Source: Limnothrix sp. CACIAM 69d
Lineage (GTDB): Bacteria; Cyanobacteriota; Cyanobacteriia; CACIAM-69d
Direction of reading: 5' to 3'
Assembly (NCBI GenBank): GCA_001913845.2
Contig: MKGP02000036.1
Coordinates: 1 to 42,340 of the forward strand
DNA: 42,340 nt
Part shown: in pieces, positions 1-8,349 of the stretch
Layout: each line of letters opens with the position of its first letter
Position numbering within the stretch: the first letter of the stretch is position 1
The notes under the pieces: generated by a model
Databases searched by the model: none
What the model was told of the DNA's origin: nothing
Seen by the model: the letters and a program-made list of their open reading frames with translations, nothing else
Made by a program: the position numbers and the translations under genes

Positions 1-41
1 CCTTCGCCCCCCTTGGGAGAAGGGGTTGGGGGATGAGGGCT
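1..41. repeat. Partial G-rich dispersed repeat (right half)
   Basis: The window opens inside a repeat whose right half, from CTTGGGAGAAGGGG to GGGGGATGAGGG, matches the right half of the element at 16044-16183 almost base for base. The left half lies outside the window. Such CCCTCACCCC/GGGGATGAGGG elements form long imperfect hairpins and are common in filamentous cyanobacterial genomes. Confidence 0.7.
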
Positions 42-114
42 GTTAGCTGATTCGTGCAGGAGGTCTATTGGTTTAAAAAACGAGGTCATCAGGGTTTCAG
101 GTGATTTGACGACA

Positions 115-193
115 GGCCCTAAGCCCCTTGTCTGCGTTGATCACGGGGGTGTGCAGCGTAGCAACTTGGACTTTCCAGACAGTCTCTTAGTAA
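115..193. repeat. Degenerate copy of the MITE right half
   Basis: The segment TAAGCCCCTTGTCT, followed about 45 bases later by TTTCCAGACAGTCTCTTAG, parallels the right half of the MITE at 21413-21544 in order and spacing. That element has TAAGCCCCTTGTCT and then TTTTCAGACATCCTCTTAG. The left half is not recognisable, so this is a decayed relic or a partial copy. Confidence 0.5.
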
Positions 194-310
194 TTAATTG
201 ATTAAAAAATTAGGTAGTACTGCAACTCAGCAATGATGAACAGCCGGTAGCCTTTCTGGGTAAGCAATCTTGCACTGGAAATCATCACCTTGCAGATAGC
301 ACCGAAGTTT

Positions 311-356
311 ATTCTATGAATGCACGTATACCAATTCTATGAATGCAAATATACCA
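311..356. repeat. Tandem 2 x 23 bp repeat
   Basis: Two adjacent 23-base units begin with ATTCTATGAATGCA and end with TATACCA. They differ at only two positions. No function is apparent, and two units are too few for a CRISPR array. Confidence 0.7.
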
Positions 357-540
357 ACTAGTTTTAAAAACTTAAATCAGTCTTGCCCGCTAGTGCTACA
401 AATCACTGCCTAAAGCCACCGTTCGTTCTGAAATTAGAGTCATGTTGCTGCCTAAAACTAATATTAGGTGTTATCTTGAGTCAGCCTACTTTTACAGAGT
501 TGATCACAGATTTATTTTGATAGGGTAAAGATCTCGGATT

Positions 541-600
541 TTCTTGTGCGATTTTTTACACTCGAATGTCTTTTTGTGTAATTTTTTACACTCAATCAAT
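541..600. repeat. Direct repeat with palindromic core, upstream of the kinase genes
   Basis: Two units of about 30 bases share TTGTG..ATTTTTTACACTC. In the second unit GTGTAATTTTTTACAC is a perfect inverted repeat (GTGTAA-TTTT-TTACAC); the first unit has GTGCGATTTTTTACAC. Two dyads on the same face, three helical turns apart, would suit cooperative binding of a dimeric regulator, but this is inference. The site is about 190-250 bp ahead of the kinase start. Confidence 0.4.
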
Positions 601-791
601 TTCTTTCATGAAACTTTTACAAAACTCCGATAGATTTGGCAGTCAGCAATCAACCTAAGGACACAAGGGAAATGGAAGCAGCTATTTACTCTGAAATGAA
701 ACAGATAAGTTACTTGATCTGCCCATAATTTCAAGCAGAGTTTACAGTCCAAGTTCATGACCTGATCACCCGCCACCGATTTCAGATCGTT

Positions 792-3230
792 ATGATTTTG
801 CACTCCCAGCCAACCGACAAGAAGTTTTCAGCCACGCTGCCAGGCCTTAGTTCTTACCTCAGCCTGAAATTGTCTCGCAACCTGCTGATGCGGTTGATTG
901 TGGGAGGCACGGCGCTGCTCGTAGGCGTGGGCGCATATATTAGCTATCAAACTGTGCGCCAAGCAACACTGGAAAACTTGAAACAGGATGCACTATCCCG
1001 CGTGACCAGCAGGTCTCAGGATATTGATAGTTGGTTGGCATTGTTGAAAACACGCGTGGAAATGTTATCCCACGTTGAGGTGGTGCAATCGATGGACTGG
1101 GCGATCGCCAGTCCTTATCTAAAAGCTGAAGATCAACGAATTGGAGATTTTTCGTTCTTTGGCTTCACCACAGCAGCAGGAATTCGCCAAAGCACTGTTC
1201 CCAAGACCAAGCCGGCCGATGTACGCGATCGCCGATGGTTTCAAAAGGCAATCACTGGGCAAATTTATGTCGATGATCCCATGATTGCTCGGATTACTCG
1301 TGTTCCTGGTGTGGCTATTGCCGCGCCTATTTTTAAAGATCAAAACTCCAAACCGCAGCCCGTTGGGGTAATCCATGGAGTGGTCACGATCGATCGGATC
1401 AAGCAAGTCACCAATCAGTTGAAATATGGCGATCATAGCTATGCTTTTGTGCTCAATTCCAAGGGCGAGGCGATCGTACATCCCAACTCAGCGTTCATGT
1501 CCACCATAGACAAGCCCGCGCCGAGCTTGATAATTGCCCAAGATGCAGGATTGGCCCACATTGCCCAACAGATGGTCAATCGGCAGCAGGACATTCAATT
1601 GGTCAAAATTAATGGGCTTGAAAGCTATGTGGGTTTTCGACCACTCACCGAAGCGCAATGGTCTGTGGCACTGGTGATTCCGCGCCAGAATATTGAATCT
1701 CAGCTTCAGCTACTGGATGGCATTGCGATCGTTGTTTTGCTGCTCGTGGGCACACTGATCGGCGTTTTGGTCTATGTTCAATCCACGGAGCAAGCACAGC
1801 TCAAACAATCCAAGGCCGCAGCAGATTTTGCTAATCAGGCCAAGAGCGAATTTCTATCAAACATGAGCCATGAGTTACGCACACCCCTAAATGGCATTTT
1901 GGGCTATGCCCAAATTCTCAGCCGTTCCAAAACCTGGGGTAAAAAAGAACAGGATGGCATCCAAATTATTCATCAGTGTGGAACTCATCTGTTGACCTTA
2001 ATTAATGACATTTTGGATCTTTCTAAAATTGAAGCTCGTAAACTTGATCTGGCAATCAATGAATTTCATTTGCCCTCATTTCTACAGGGCGTTTGCGAAA
2101 TTTGTCGGATCCGTGCTGAGCAAAAAGGCATTGCTTTTACCTATCGAGCCGATTCAGATTTACCGATCGGGATTCGCGCTGACGAGAAGCGACTACGCCA
2201 AGTCTTGATTAACCTTCTCGGCAATGCAATCAAGTTTACTGATAAAGGACAAGTAACATTTCGCGTCCAAGCCCAAAAGCTCGATGCTCCATCCCTATAC
2301 CATCTGCGATTTCAGGTCGAGGACACGGGCGTGGGGATGACACCACAACAATTAGAAAAGATTTTCTTGCCATTTGAGCAAGTGGGCAATAGCAAAAAGC
2401 AGTCAGAAGGCACTGGTTTAGGACTCGCTATCAGTCACAAAATTGTGTCCTTAATGGGTAGCCAAATTGAAGTGGAGAGCACGCTGGGCCAAGGCAGTAC
2501 CTTTTGGTTTGATGTGCAGTTACCGGAGGCCAAAGAATGGGCAACCGCTTCTAGAACAATTGACCAAGGAACTATTGTGGGTTATGAAGGCAAGCAACGC
2601 ACCATCATTGTGGTAGATGATCGTTGGGAGAATCGCTCTGTGATTGTTAGCCTCTTAGAGCCACTTGGTTTCAAGCTTGTGGAAGCCCAAAATGGTCAAG
2701 ATGGTTGGGAAACTGCACTAACCCATACTCCCGACTTAATCATTACGGACTTGATGATGCATGTCATGGATGGCTATCAACTACTCAGACAAATTCGCGC
2801 CTCTGAGACTTTGCGCAATGTTGTGGCGATCGCTTCGTCAGCCAGTGTCTTTGAAAGCAACCAGCAAGAGGCGATCGATGCGGGCGCTAACTTGTTCTTG
2901 CCCAAGCCAGTCCAAGCTGAAGTGCTGCTTCAAATCTTGCAAGAGCAACTCAATTTGACTTGGATTTATGAGCGAGCCACCATCCTTGATACTGCCTCAA
3001 CAACTGAACCCCTTCAGACCCAAGATGTTATTCCTCCCGCTTCAGAAATTGTGCAACGGTTGCACGATCTCCTGATAGACGGCGATACTCAAGAAATCTT
3101 ATCCATGGTTGCTGAGCTGACAGAGTCTAACCCGAACATGGCCCCTTTTTCTGAGCAGGTCACTCAATTAGCGACTCGCTTTCAGCTTAAGCAACTACAA
3201 GCATTGCTTGAGCGCTACTTAGTTCAATAA
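792..3230 (+). CDS. Membrane hybrid sensor histidine kinase (dCACHE-HisKA-HATPase-REC)
   Basis: An 812-residue sensor kinase that should detect an extracytoplasmic ligand and autophosphorylate on histidine. A first membrane segment (about residues 29-55) precedes a periplasmic dCACHE-like domain (about 60-300, with RDRRWFQKAITG and VAIAAPIF motifs typical of double-Cache sensors). A second membrane helix follows at about 307-330. The HisKA H-box SNMSHELRTPLNG puts the phosphohistidine at His360. The N-box LINLLGNAIKFTDKG and the G-boxes EDTGVGM and GTGLGLAI follow. A C-terminal receiver (about 607-720) has the acidic pair VVDD and phospho-acceptor Asp653 in ITDLMM. The final 80 residues are helical and unassigned. 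The 423-residue response-regulator kinase starts 132 bp downstream on the same strand, so the two may form a phosphorelay. The ligand is unknown. The ATG at 792 gives a cytoplasmic N-terminal tail; a start at 882 is possible. Confidence 0.9.
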   Translation: MILHSQPTDKKFSATLPGLSSYLSLKLSRNLLMRLIVGGTALLVGVGAYISYQTVRQATLENLKQDALSRVTSRSQDIDSWLALLKTRVEMLSHVEVVQSMDWAIASPYLKAEDQRIGDFSFFGFTTAAGIRQSTVPKTKPADVRDRRWFQKAITGQIYVDDPMIARITRVPGVAIAAPIFKDQNSKPQPVGVIHGVVTIDRIKQVTNQLKYGDHSYAFVLNSKGEAIVHPNSAFMSTIDKPAPSLIIAQDAGLAHIAQQMVNRQQDIQLVKINGLESYVGFRPLTEAQWSVALVIPRQNIESQLQLLDGIAIVVLLLVGTLIGVLVYVQSTEQAQLKQSKAAADFANQAKSEFLSNMSHELRTPLNGILGYAQILSRSKTWGKKEQDGIQIIHQCGTHLLTLINDILDLSKIEARKLDLAINEFHLPSFLQGVCEICRIRAEQKGIAFTYRADSDLPIGIRADEKRLRQVLINLLGNAIKFTDKGQVTFRVQAQKLDAPSLYHLRFQVEDTGVGMTPQQLEKIFLPFEQVGNSKKQSEGTGLGLAISHKIVSLMGSQIEVESTLGQGSTFWFDVQLPEAKEWATASRTIDQGTIVGYEGKQRTIIVVDDRWENRSVIVSLLEPLGFKLVEAQNGQDGWETALTHTPDLIITDLMMHVMDGYQLLRQIRASETLRNVVAIASSASVFESNQQEAIDAGANLFLPKPVQAEVLLQILQEQLNLTWIYERATILDTASTTEPLQTQDVIPPASEIVQRLHDLLIDGDTQEILSMVAELTESNPNMAPFSEQVTQLATRFQLKQLQALLERYLVQ

Positions 3231-3362
3231 CCATTCTCGTCGTTGAGCTTGTTTCTTTCGGCTTAATGATCCCGCAACACTTCAAAAAATCTAGCAAATT
3301 TTGGGAAATGCTTGCATAATCTCTCCCACTCACTGGATGATTAAATCAACTCCTGATGGCCT

Positions 3363-4634
3363 ATGTCAGCATCTGCGTCGAATGAATTTATTTTAATTGT
3401 CGATGACAATCCAACTAATTTGGCGGTTTTATCAGAAGCGCTGAATAGTGCCGGGTTACGTTTTCGCGTGGCGATCGATGGTGAAAGTGCGTTGGCGCAG
3501 GTCGATCGCAATCTTCCAGATCTCATTTTGCTAGATGTCCAAATGCCAGGTATTGACGGCTTTGAAACCTGCCGCCGCCTCAAGGCCAATCCACTCACAA
3601 GGTCGATTCCAGTTATTTTTACCACTGCTTTTTCAGACACGGAAAACAAAGCCAAAGGCTTTGCCCTGGGAGCAGTGGACTATATTCCCAAGCCATTTGA
3701 TCAAACAGAAGTTTTAGCTCGATTACAAGTTCATCTCAAACTCAAAAAACTAACGGAGTCTTTGGAACATCAAGTTCATGACCGCACAGCCGCTTTGCAA
3801 AAAATGCAAGTGCAGCTTGTTCAGCAGGAAAAATTATCAAGTTTAGGAGAAATGATTGCGGGCATTGCACACGAAATTAACAATCCCATCAACTTCATTG
3901 CCAGCAATGTGGATCCGCTGCGAGAGCACATCAATAACATGGCGGAAATTCTGCGGCTCTATCAGCAAGAGCATCCACAGCCTTCACCAGCATTAGCCGC
4001 CGTTTTGGAAGATTTGGAACCGGATTTTATTTTTGAAGACAGCCTCAAAATTATCAATTCCTTGACTCTGGGAGCCGAGCGAATTCGCGGAATTTCCACA
4101 TCGTTGCGCACGTTTTCGCGTTCTGATACCGAAACTAAAATTCCAGCGAACTTGCATGAAGGTCTGGACAGCACCCTGATGATTTTGCAACATCGCTTAA
4201 AAAGTAGTGATCATCGTCCTGAAATTTCGATTCTCAAGTCCTATGGTGAACTGCCCCTACTGCCTTGCTATCCAGGACAAATCAATCAGGTATTCATGAA
4301 TTTGCTAGCCAATGCGATCGATGCCCTAGAGGAGAGCGCACTGAAAGGCAAAAGCCTCGATGCTGGGCTGCAAATTCAAATTACAACTCAGACCACCCAT
4401 GATCAGCAGATTGCGGTTTGCATTGCTGACAATGGAATTGGCATGAATGAGTTAGTTAAACAACGGCTATTTGAGCCGCTGTTTACAACCAAGCCCGTTG
4501 GCAAGGGTACAGGACTCGGCCTAGCGATCGCCCATCAGATTGTGTCTGAAAAGCATAGCGGCACTTTGGAGGTGCAGTCAGAACTAGGCCGAGGTACTCA
4601 ATTTCTGATTCGTTTACCAATTAATCCAAAATAA
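3363..4634 (+). CDS. Response regulator-histidine kinase (REC-HisKA-HATPase)
   Basis: A soluble 423-residue two-component protein with the receiver at the N-terminus. The receiver covers residues 8-125, with acidic pocket IVDDN, phospho-acceptor Asp58 in LLDVQMPG and the conserved Lys in IPKPF. A short coiled segment leads to the HisKA H-box IAGIAHEINNPIN (His170). The ATPase domain has MNLLANAIDAL (N-box), ADNGIGM and GKGTGLGLAIAHQI. The H-box and the GTTKP-like FTTKPVGKGTG sequence place it in the HPK4-like group common in cyanobacteria. It probably accepts phosphate from a kinase, plausibly the adjacent upstream membrane hybrid kinase, which controls its own kinase domain. No DNA-binding domain is present. 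The output partner is not in the window. Confidence 0.9.
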   Translation: MSASASNEFILIVDDNPTNLAVLSEALNSAGLRFRVAIDGESALAQVDRNLPDLILLDVQMPGIDGFETCRRLKANPLTRSIPVIFTTAFSDTENKAKGFALGAVDYIPKPFDQTEVLARLQVHLKLKKLTESLEHQVHDRTAALQKMQVQLVQQEKLSSLGEMIAGIAHEINNPINFIASNVDPLREHINNMAEILRLYQQEHPQPSPALAAVLEDLEPDFIFEDSLKIINSLTLGAERIRGISTSLRTFSRSDTETKIPANLHEGLDSTLMILQHRLKSSDHRPEISILKSYGELPLLPCYPGQINQVFMNLLANAIDALEESALKGKSLDAGLQIQITTQTTHDQQIAVCIADNGIGMNELVKQRLFEPLFTTKPVGKGTGLGLAIAHQIVSEKHSGTLEVQSELGRGTQFLIRLPINPK

Positions 4635-4963
4635 ATTGATTCAGAATTGCAACAACTTGCCGGAATGATCGGCTATTTTGATCAATCAATTCTGGAATTT
4701 AAATCATATAAATCGCAATCTATGAATTGCGATCGAAGACATAGTTTACCCTGAGAGCGATCGCATAACCTTGTTAGCCCCCAGCGTTGGTCAGGAACTG
4801 ATTAATGTTTGCGCTATTCATTCGCTCTCGCTGGCAAATTTCATCAATACTTGCATCGTGATCCCGTGACAGAAGCAACGCGATCGCCCGAAATGACCTT
4901 GCTATAATCACCCAATTGCCCGGACTCTGGGCAACCTAGCAATCGTGAAAGGGCGATCGACTC
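4635..4963. other. Intergenic region carrying the argJ promoter
   Basis: These 329 bases hold no gene. They contain CGATCG-type sites and the extended -10 box described separately. An inverted GATCAATCAATT-like stretch just after the kinase stop (about 4670-4700) could be a weak terminator, but no clear stem with a T-run is seen. Confidence 0.5.
4900..4908 (+). promoter_or_regulatory. Extended -10 promoter element for argJ
   Basis: TGCTATAAT is a consensus extended -10 box lying about 55 bp before the argJ start codon. Transcription would start near 4915. No good -35 is visible, which suits an extended -10 promoter. The same TGCTATAcT form occurs ahead of the cobalamin riboswitch. Confidence 0.5.
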
Positions 4964-6205
4964 ATGGCAGACTGGCAAGTGATTTCCGGCGGCGTAACGG
5001 CTCCCAAGGGTTATCAAGCGGCGGGTATTACAGCGGGCTTGAAACCCTCAGGTGCCCCCGATTTGGCCCTGATTTACTCTGAAGTGGAGGCGATCGCAGC
5101 CGGGATTTTCACCACCAGCCAGGTGCGCGCCGCTTGTGTGGACTACTGCCGCGATCGCCTGCAAGCCAAGCCCAGCGCTCGCGCGATTTTGGTGAACGCC
5201 GGTCAGGCCAACGCGGCCACCGGAGCCGCTGGTGTGGCCGACGCAGAAGAATGCGCCCAATTGCTGGCTAAAGAACTGGACATCGATCCCAACACGGTGC
5301 TGCTGGCTTCCACGGGTGTGATCGGTCAACGCATCAAAATGGAACCGATGCGGGCCGGCATTCCTCAGGTGGTGGCAGCTCTGTCCGACGAGGGGGGAGT
5401 CAGCGCCGAAAGGTCAATTCTCACCACAGATTTGGTGGCCAAGTCGATCGCCCTGGAAACCACGATCGCTGATCGCCCCGTGCGGATTGGCGGGATGTCG
5501 AAGGGGTCGGGGATGATTCACCCGAACATGGCGACAATGCTGGCGTTCGTCACCTGTGATGCGGCCGTGTCGCCCCAGCTTTGGCAAGAAATGCTGTCGC
5601 GGGCGGGCGATCGCAGCTTCAACCAAATCACCGTCGATGGCGATACCAGCACCAACGATTCTCTGTTTGCCCTGGCGAACGGTCAGTCGCGCACTCCCGC
5701 AATCACCCAATGGGGCCCGGAAGCCGAAAAGCTAGAAGCTATGCTGACAGCGGTTTGCACCCACCTAGCCAAGGCGATCGCCCGCGATGGGGAAGGGGCT
5801 ACCTGCTTGATTGAAGTGGCCGTCAGCGGTGCGGCTGACGAAGCCGCCGCCCGCGCCGTGGCCAAGACGATCGCCGGTTCCGCCCTCACCAAGTCCGCCA
5901 TTTTCGGTCGCGATCCCAACTGGGGCCGGATTGCCGGGGCCGCCGGTCGCGCCGGGGTGAAGTTCGACCAAAACAACCTGCGAATTCAGCTCGGTGACAT
6001 CGTGTTGATGGAAAACGGGCAACCGCTAGCGTTCGATCGCATGGCCGCCCACAACTACCTGAAAGCCGCCGCCGAAGGTGAGTACCTGAAAACCGACACC
6101 GTGGCGATCGGGGTCAGCATTGGCGACGGGCCCGGTTCCGCGAAGGCCTGGGGCTGTGACCTCAGCTACGACTACGTGAAGATCAACGCCGAGTACACCA
6201 CCTGA
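4964..6205 (+). CDS. argJ: Bifunctional ornithine acetyltransferase / N-acetylglutamate synthase
   Basis: A 413-residue ArgJ. It transfers acetyl from N-acetylornithine to glutamate in the cyclic arginine pathway, and bifunctional forms also use acetyl-CoA. The self-cleavage site is intact: in NMATMLAF the nucleophilic Thr191 would become the N-terminus of the beta chain. Upstream GGMSKGSGMIHP and the C-terminal GRDPNWGRI and GDGPGSAKAWGCDL signatures are all present, and length is normal for the family. Whether it is bifunctional cannot be told from sequence. It is monocistronic here, with its own extended -10 promoter and a palindromic repeat 25 bp past the stop. Confidence 0.97.
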   Translation: MADWQVISGGVTAPKGYQAAGITAGLKPSGAPDLALIYSEVEAIAAGIFTTSQVRAACVDYCRDRLQAKPSARAILVNAGQANAATGAAGVADAEECAQLLAKELDIDPNTVLLASTGVIGQRIKMEPMRAGIPQVVAALSDEGGVSAERSILTTDLVAKSIALETTIADRPVRIGGMSKGSGMIHPNMATMLAFVTCDAAVSPQLWQEMLSRAGDRSFNQITVDGDTSTNDSLFALANGQSRTPAITQWGPEAEKLEAMLTAVCTHLAKAIARDGEGATCLIEVAVSGAADEAAARAVAKTIAGSALTKSAIFGRDPNWGRIAGAAGRAGVKFDQNNLRIQLGDIVLMENGQPLAFDRMAAHNYLKAAAEGEYLKTDTVAIGVSIGDGPGSAKAWGCDLSYDYVKINAEYTT

Positions 6206-6229
6206 TTCTGACCGTTGAATGGCAGTAGG

Positions 6230-6251
6230 CAAGGGGCTGAAGCCCCTTGTC
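6230..6251. repeat. Palindromic repeat AAGGGGCTGAAGCCCCTT
   Basis: A near-perfect hairpin between the convergent ends of argJ and the Uma2 gene. It is one of six copies of the same core in this window, and here could double as a bidirectional terminator. Confidence 0.75.
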
Positions 6252-6265
6252 TGGGGTGGTGATTG

Positions 6266-6826
6266 CTAGGACATTTCATCGAGGCCAGCGTAGAGATCCT
6301 CGATCGCGATCGTTAAACCAATACTGATTAATTCCACCCGATCGCCTGCTTGATAAATTTGGCTTTCCCAGCGATCGCCTGCAACTCGTCGCCGACATTC
6401 CACGGCGACTTTTTCTTGGTCAATTAACACATACTCTTCGAGGGTTTCAATTGCTTGATAATCTTCAAACTTGGTAGTGCGATCGAATAATTCCGTAGAG
6501 GGTGATAGCACTTCTGCGATTAATTTGGGGTAGCGTTTAACATAGCGATCAGTGCGATCGCGCGGGTCACAGGTGACAAACGCATCAGGATAGTAGAAGA
6601 AGCGATCGCCATAGCTGACTTTCACATCACTGCCATAGAATCGGCAATCCGTTTGGCGCAAATGACCATGAATCGCACTCAGCAAATTAATGCAAATAGC
6701 GCTATGGTTACCGCTGCCGCTAGCCATGGCGTAAACCAAACCATAACGGTACTCATGGCGTTGGCTACTGGCTTGTTCCAGCTCTAAATATTCAGGGGCA
6801 CTAAATCCGCTGGGAACTGCAATCAT
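6266..6826 (-). CDS. Uma2 family endonuclease-like protein
   Basis: A 186-residue member of the Uma2 (DUF820) family, a PD-(D/E)XK-fold group greatly expanded in cyanobacteria and often called restriction-endonuclease-like. Visible hallmarks are YGSDVKV, YYPDAFVTCDPRD (the PD aspartate), PKLIAEVLSPST (the glutamate strand) and EYVLIDQ. The family is widespread but its substrate and biological role are not established. It is convergent with argJ and divergent, 53 bp away, from the glycosyltransferase fusion. A paralogue with the same motifs lies at 10425-10994. Confidence 0.9.
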   Translation of the reverse strand: MIAVPSGFSAPEYLELEQASSQRHEYRYGLVYAMASGSGNHSAICINLLSAIHGHLRQTDCRFYGSDVKVSYGDRFFYYPDAFVTCDPRDRTDRYVKRYPKLIAEVLSPSTELFDRTTKFEDYQAIETLEEYVLIDQEKVAVECRRRVAGDRWESQIYQAGDRVELISIGLTIAIEDLYAGLDEMS

Positions 6827-6879
6827 ATTGCGACTGTTCTGGCGCTCTAGATTTTAGGATAGCAAATGGATAAGAGCCA

Positions 6880-8349
6880 GTGAAATTGAGCCATTCAGAA
6901 CTAACGATCACCCTCTTCGTTAAAGCACCGGAACTGGGGCCAGTGAAATCGCGCCTCGCTAAGACGATCGGGGCGGATTTTGCGACGGAATTTTATCGAT
7001 CAATCGGGCGGGACTGGTTCGATCGCCTCACGGAATTTGCCGACTCCCAGCAAGCCGATGTCCGCGTGTTTTATGCGCCTGATTTGGGGCGATCGCTCGT
7101 GCGAGAGTGGCTGGACTGCGACGATCGCCAATTGGTGGCTCAGGGCGATGGGGATTTGGGCGATCGAATGGCGCGGGCGTTCACGACTTGTTTCGGGCAG
7201 GGGAGCGATCGGGTCTTGCTCGTCGGTAGCGACAGCCCCGATTTACCCGATGCGATTTTGACCCAAGGGGCAGAAGCCTTGATCGAAACCGGCGCGACAA
7301 TTTGCCCCACGGAGGATGGTGGTTACTGTTTGGTAGGGTTTCAGCGCGATCGCTTTTTGCCCAGCATTTTTCAAAACATGATTTGGAGTACCGAAACGGT
7401 TTTTTCAGAGACGATCGCCCGGTTTCAATCCGCTAATCAGCCCGTTACAATCTTGCCTCGTTGGTACGACATTGACCACGCACAAGATTTAGATCAATTC
7501 TGGCAATTGAATCAGCAGAATTCAGCTCTGGAACGATCAATTGCAACGCTGGAAAAAATCCGACAGCCGATCGCCCTTTCGGTGATTATGCCCGTGCTGA
7601 ATGAAGGGGAACGGATTCAAAAAATGCTGGATCACTTAGCGGAAATTTCGGGACAAATTCCCTACGAAGTGATTGTGGTGGATGGCGATCGAGCGGGGTC
7701 AACCTTGCAATATTTGCCGAGCGATCGCCCAGTGCGAGGGATCACGGCGGCGCGGGGTCGGGGGCTGCAAATGAACGCAGGCGCAGCGATCGCCCGAGGG
7801 GAAATCCTGCTGTTTCTGCACGCCGACACGCAATTACCCGCAACGGCATTTCAAGTAATCATTCAATTATTTGATCCCGCCCCAAATCCTGATCAAATCC
7901 CAAATCTTGGCAGCAAGGGGCTTAAGCCCCTTGTCCCTGAAGATAGCTCAGGGGATCAACTGGTGGGTGGGGCGTTTGATTTGGCGATCACCTCGTCGCG
8001 GTGGATCTTGCGAACGATCGCCCGGGTCGCTTCCGTGCGATCGCGCCTGACCCGTTTGCCCTATGGGGATCAGGCGATTTTTATCCGGCGATCGGCCTTT
8101 CTGGAATTGGGCGGCTACCCGGAAATTCCGATTATGGAAGATGTGGCCCTGATGCGATCGATTCGGCGGCGGGGCTGGCGGATTCGGATTTTGCCCGATC
8201 GGGTGCTCACCTCGGCCCGGCGGTGGGAGCGTGAGGGCGTTTGGCGCTGCACGCTCCGCAACTGGACGATGTTGCTCGCCTATTTCGCTGGGGTCAGCCC
8301 GTGGACGTTGCTGGCTTGGTATTCACCGGAAAGGTCAAAGGCTTCGTGA
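6880..8349 (+). CDS. DUF2064/TIGR04282-like domain fused to family 2 glycosyltransferase (TIGR04283-like)
   Basis: A 489-residue two-domain protein starting at GTG (6880). Residues about 8-205 form a nucleotidyltransferase-like DUF2064 domain, seen in [26 protein letters not shown] and [10 protein letters not shown]. Residues about 228-485 form a GT2 glycosyltransferase with [28 protein letters not shown], the metal-binding FLHADT and YGDQAIFI. In many genomes these are two neighbouring genes, so the fusion supports a joint role in handling an activated sugar; the product is unknown. A palindromic repeat (7914-7935) lies in frame between FLHADT and GGAFDLAI and is translated as [11 protein letters not shown]. 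The 3' end overlaps lysC by 70 bp on the opposite strand. Confidence 0.85.
   Translation: MKLSHSELTITLFVKAPELGPVKSRLAKTIGADFATEFYRSIGRDWFDRLTEFADSQQADVRVFYAPDLGRSLVREWLDCDDRQLVAQGDGDLGDRMARAFTTCFGQGSDRVLLVGSDSPDLPDAILTQGAEALIETGATICPTEDGGYCLVGFQRDRFLPSIFQNMIWSTETVFSETIARFQSANQPVTILPRWYDIDHAQDLDQFWQLNQQNSALERSIATLEKIRQPIALSVIMPVLNEGERIQKMLDHLAEISGQIPYEVIVVDGDRAGSTLQYLPSDRPVRGITAARGRGLQMNAGAAIARGEILLFLHADTQLPATAFQVIIQLFDPAPNPDQIPNLGSKGLKPLVPEDSSGDQLVGGAFDLAITSSRWILRTIARVASVRSRLTRLPYGDQAIFIRRSAFLELGGYPEIPIMEDVALMRSIRRRGWRIRILPDRVLTSARRWEREGVWRCTLRNWTMLLAYFAGVSPWTLLAWYSPERSKAS
7914..7935. repeat. Palindromic repeat inside the glycosyltransferase gene
   Basis: A perfect AAGGGGCTTAAGCCCCTT palindrome identical in core to the intergenic copies at 10348 and 27388. 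It lies in the reading frame of the glycosyltransferase and adds roughly ten to twenty residues to a surface loop without breaking the gene. Confidence 0.85.

Larger units (their letters stand above)
1..791. other. Gene-poor leader with several repeats
   Basis: No convincing gene is visible in these 791 bases. The stretch is AT-rich after base 190. It holds the partial G-rich repeat at the window edge, a decayed copy of the MITE right end near 115-193, a tandem 23-bp repeat at 311-356 and a 30-bp-period repeat with internal palindromes at 541-600. The last lies about 190 bp upstream of the histidine kinase start and could be regulatory. A 65-codon frame on the minus strand (606-803) has no recognisable features and overlaps the kinase start. 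Confidence 0.6.

Noticed and set aside
311-600. Possible CRISPR array
   Set aside because: Only two tandem 23-base units and two 30-base units are present, with no spacers of regular length and no cas genes.
541-600. Tn7-like or CAST transposon end
   Set aside because: The repeated dyads do not resemble the terminal repeats of known cyanobacterial CAST elements, and no tns or cas12k gene is present.
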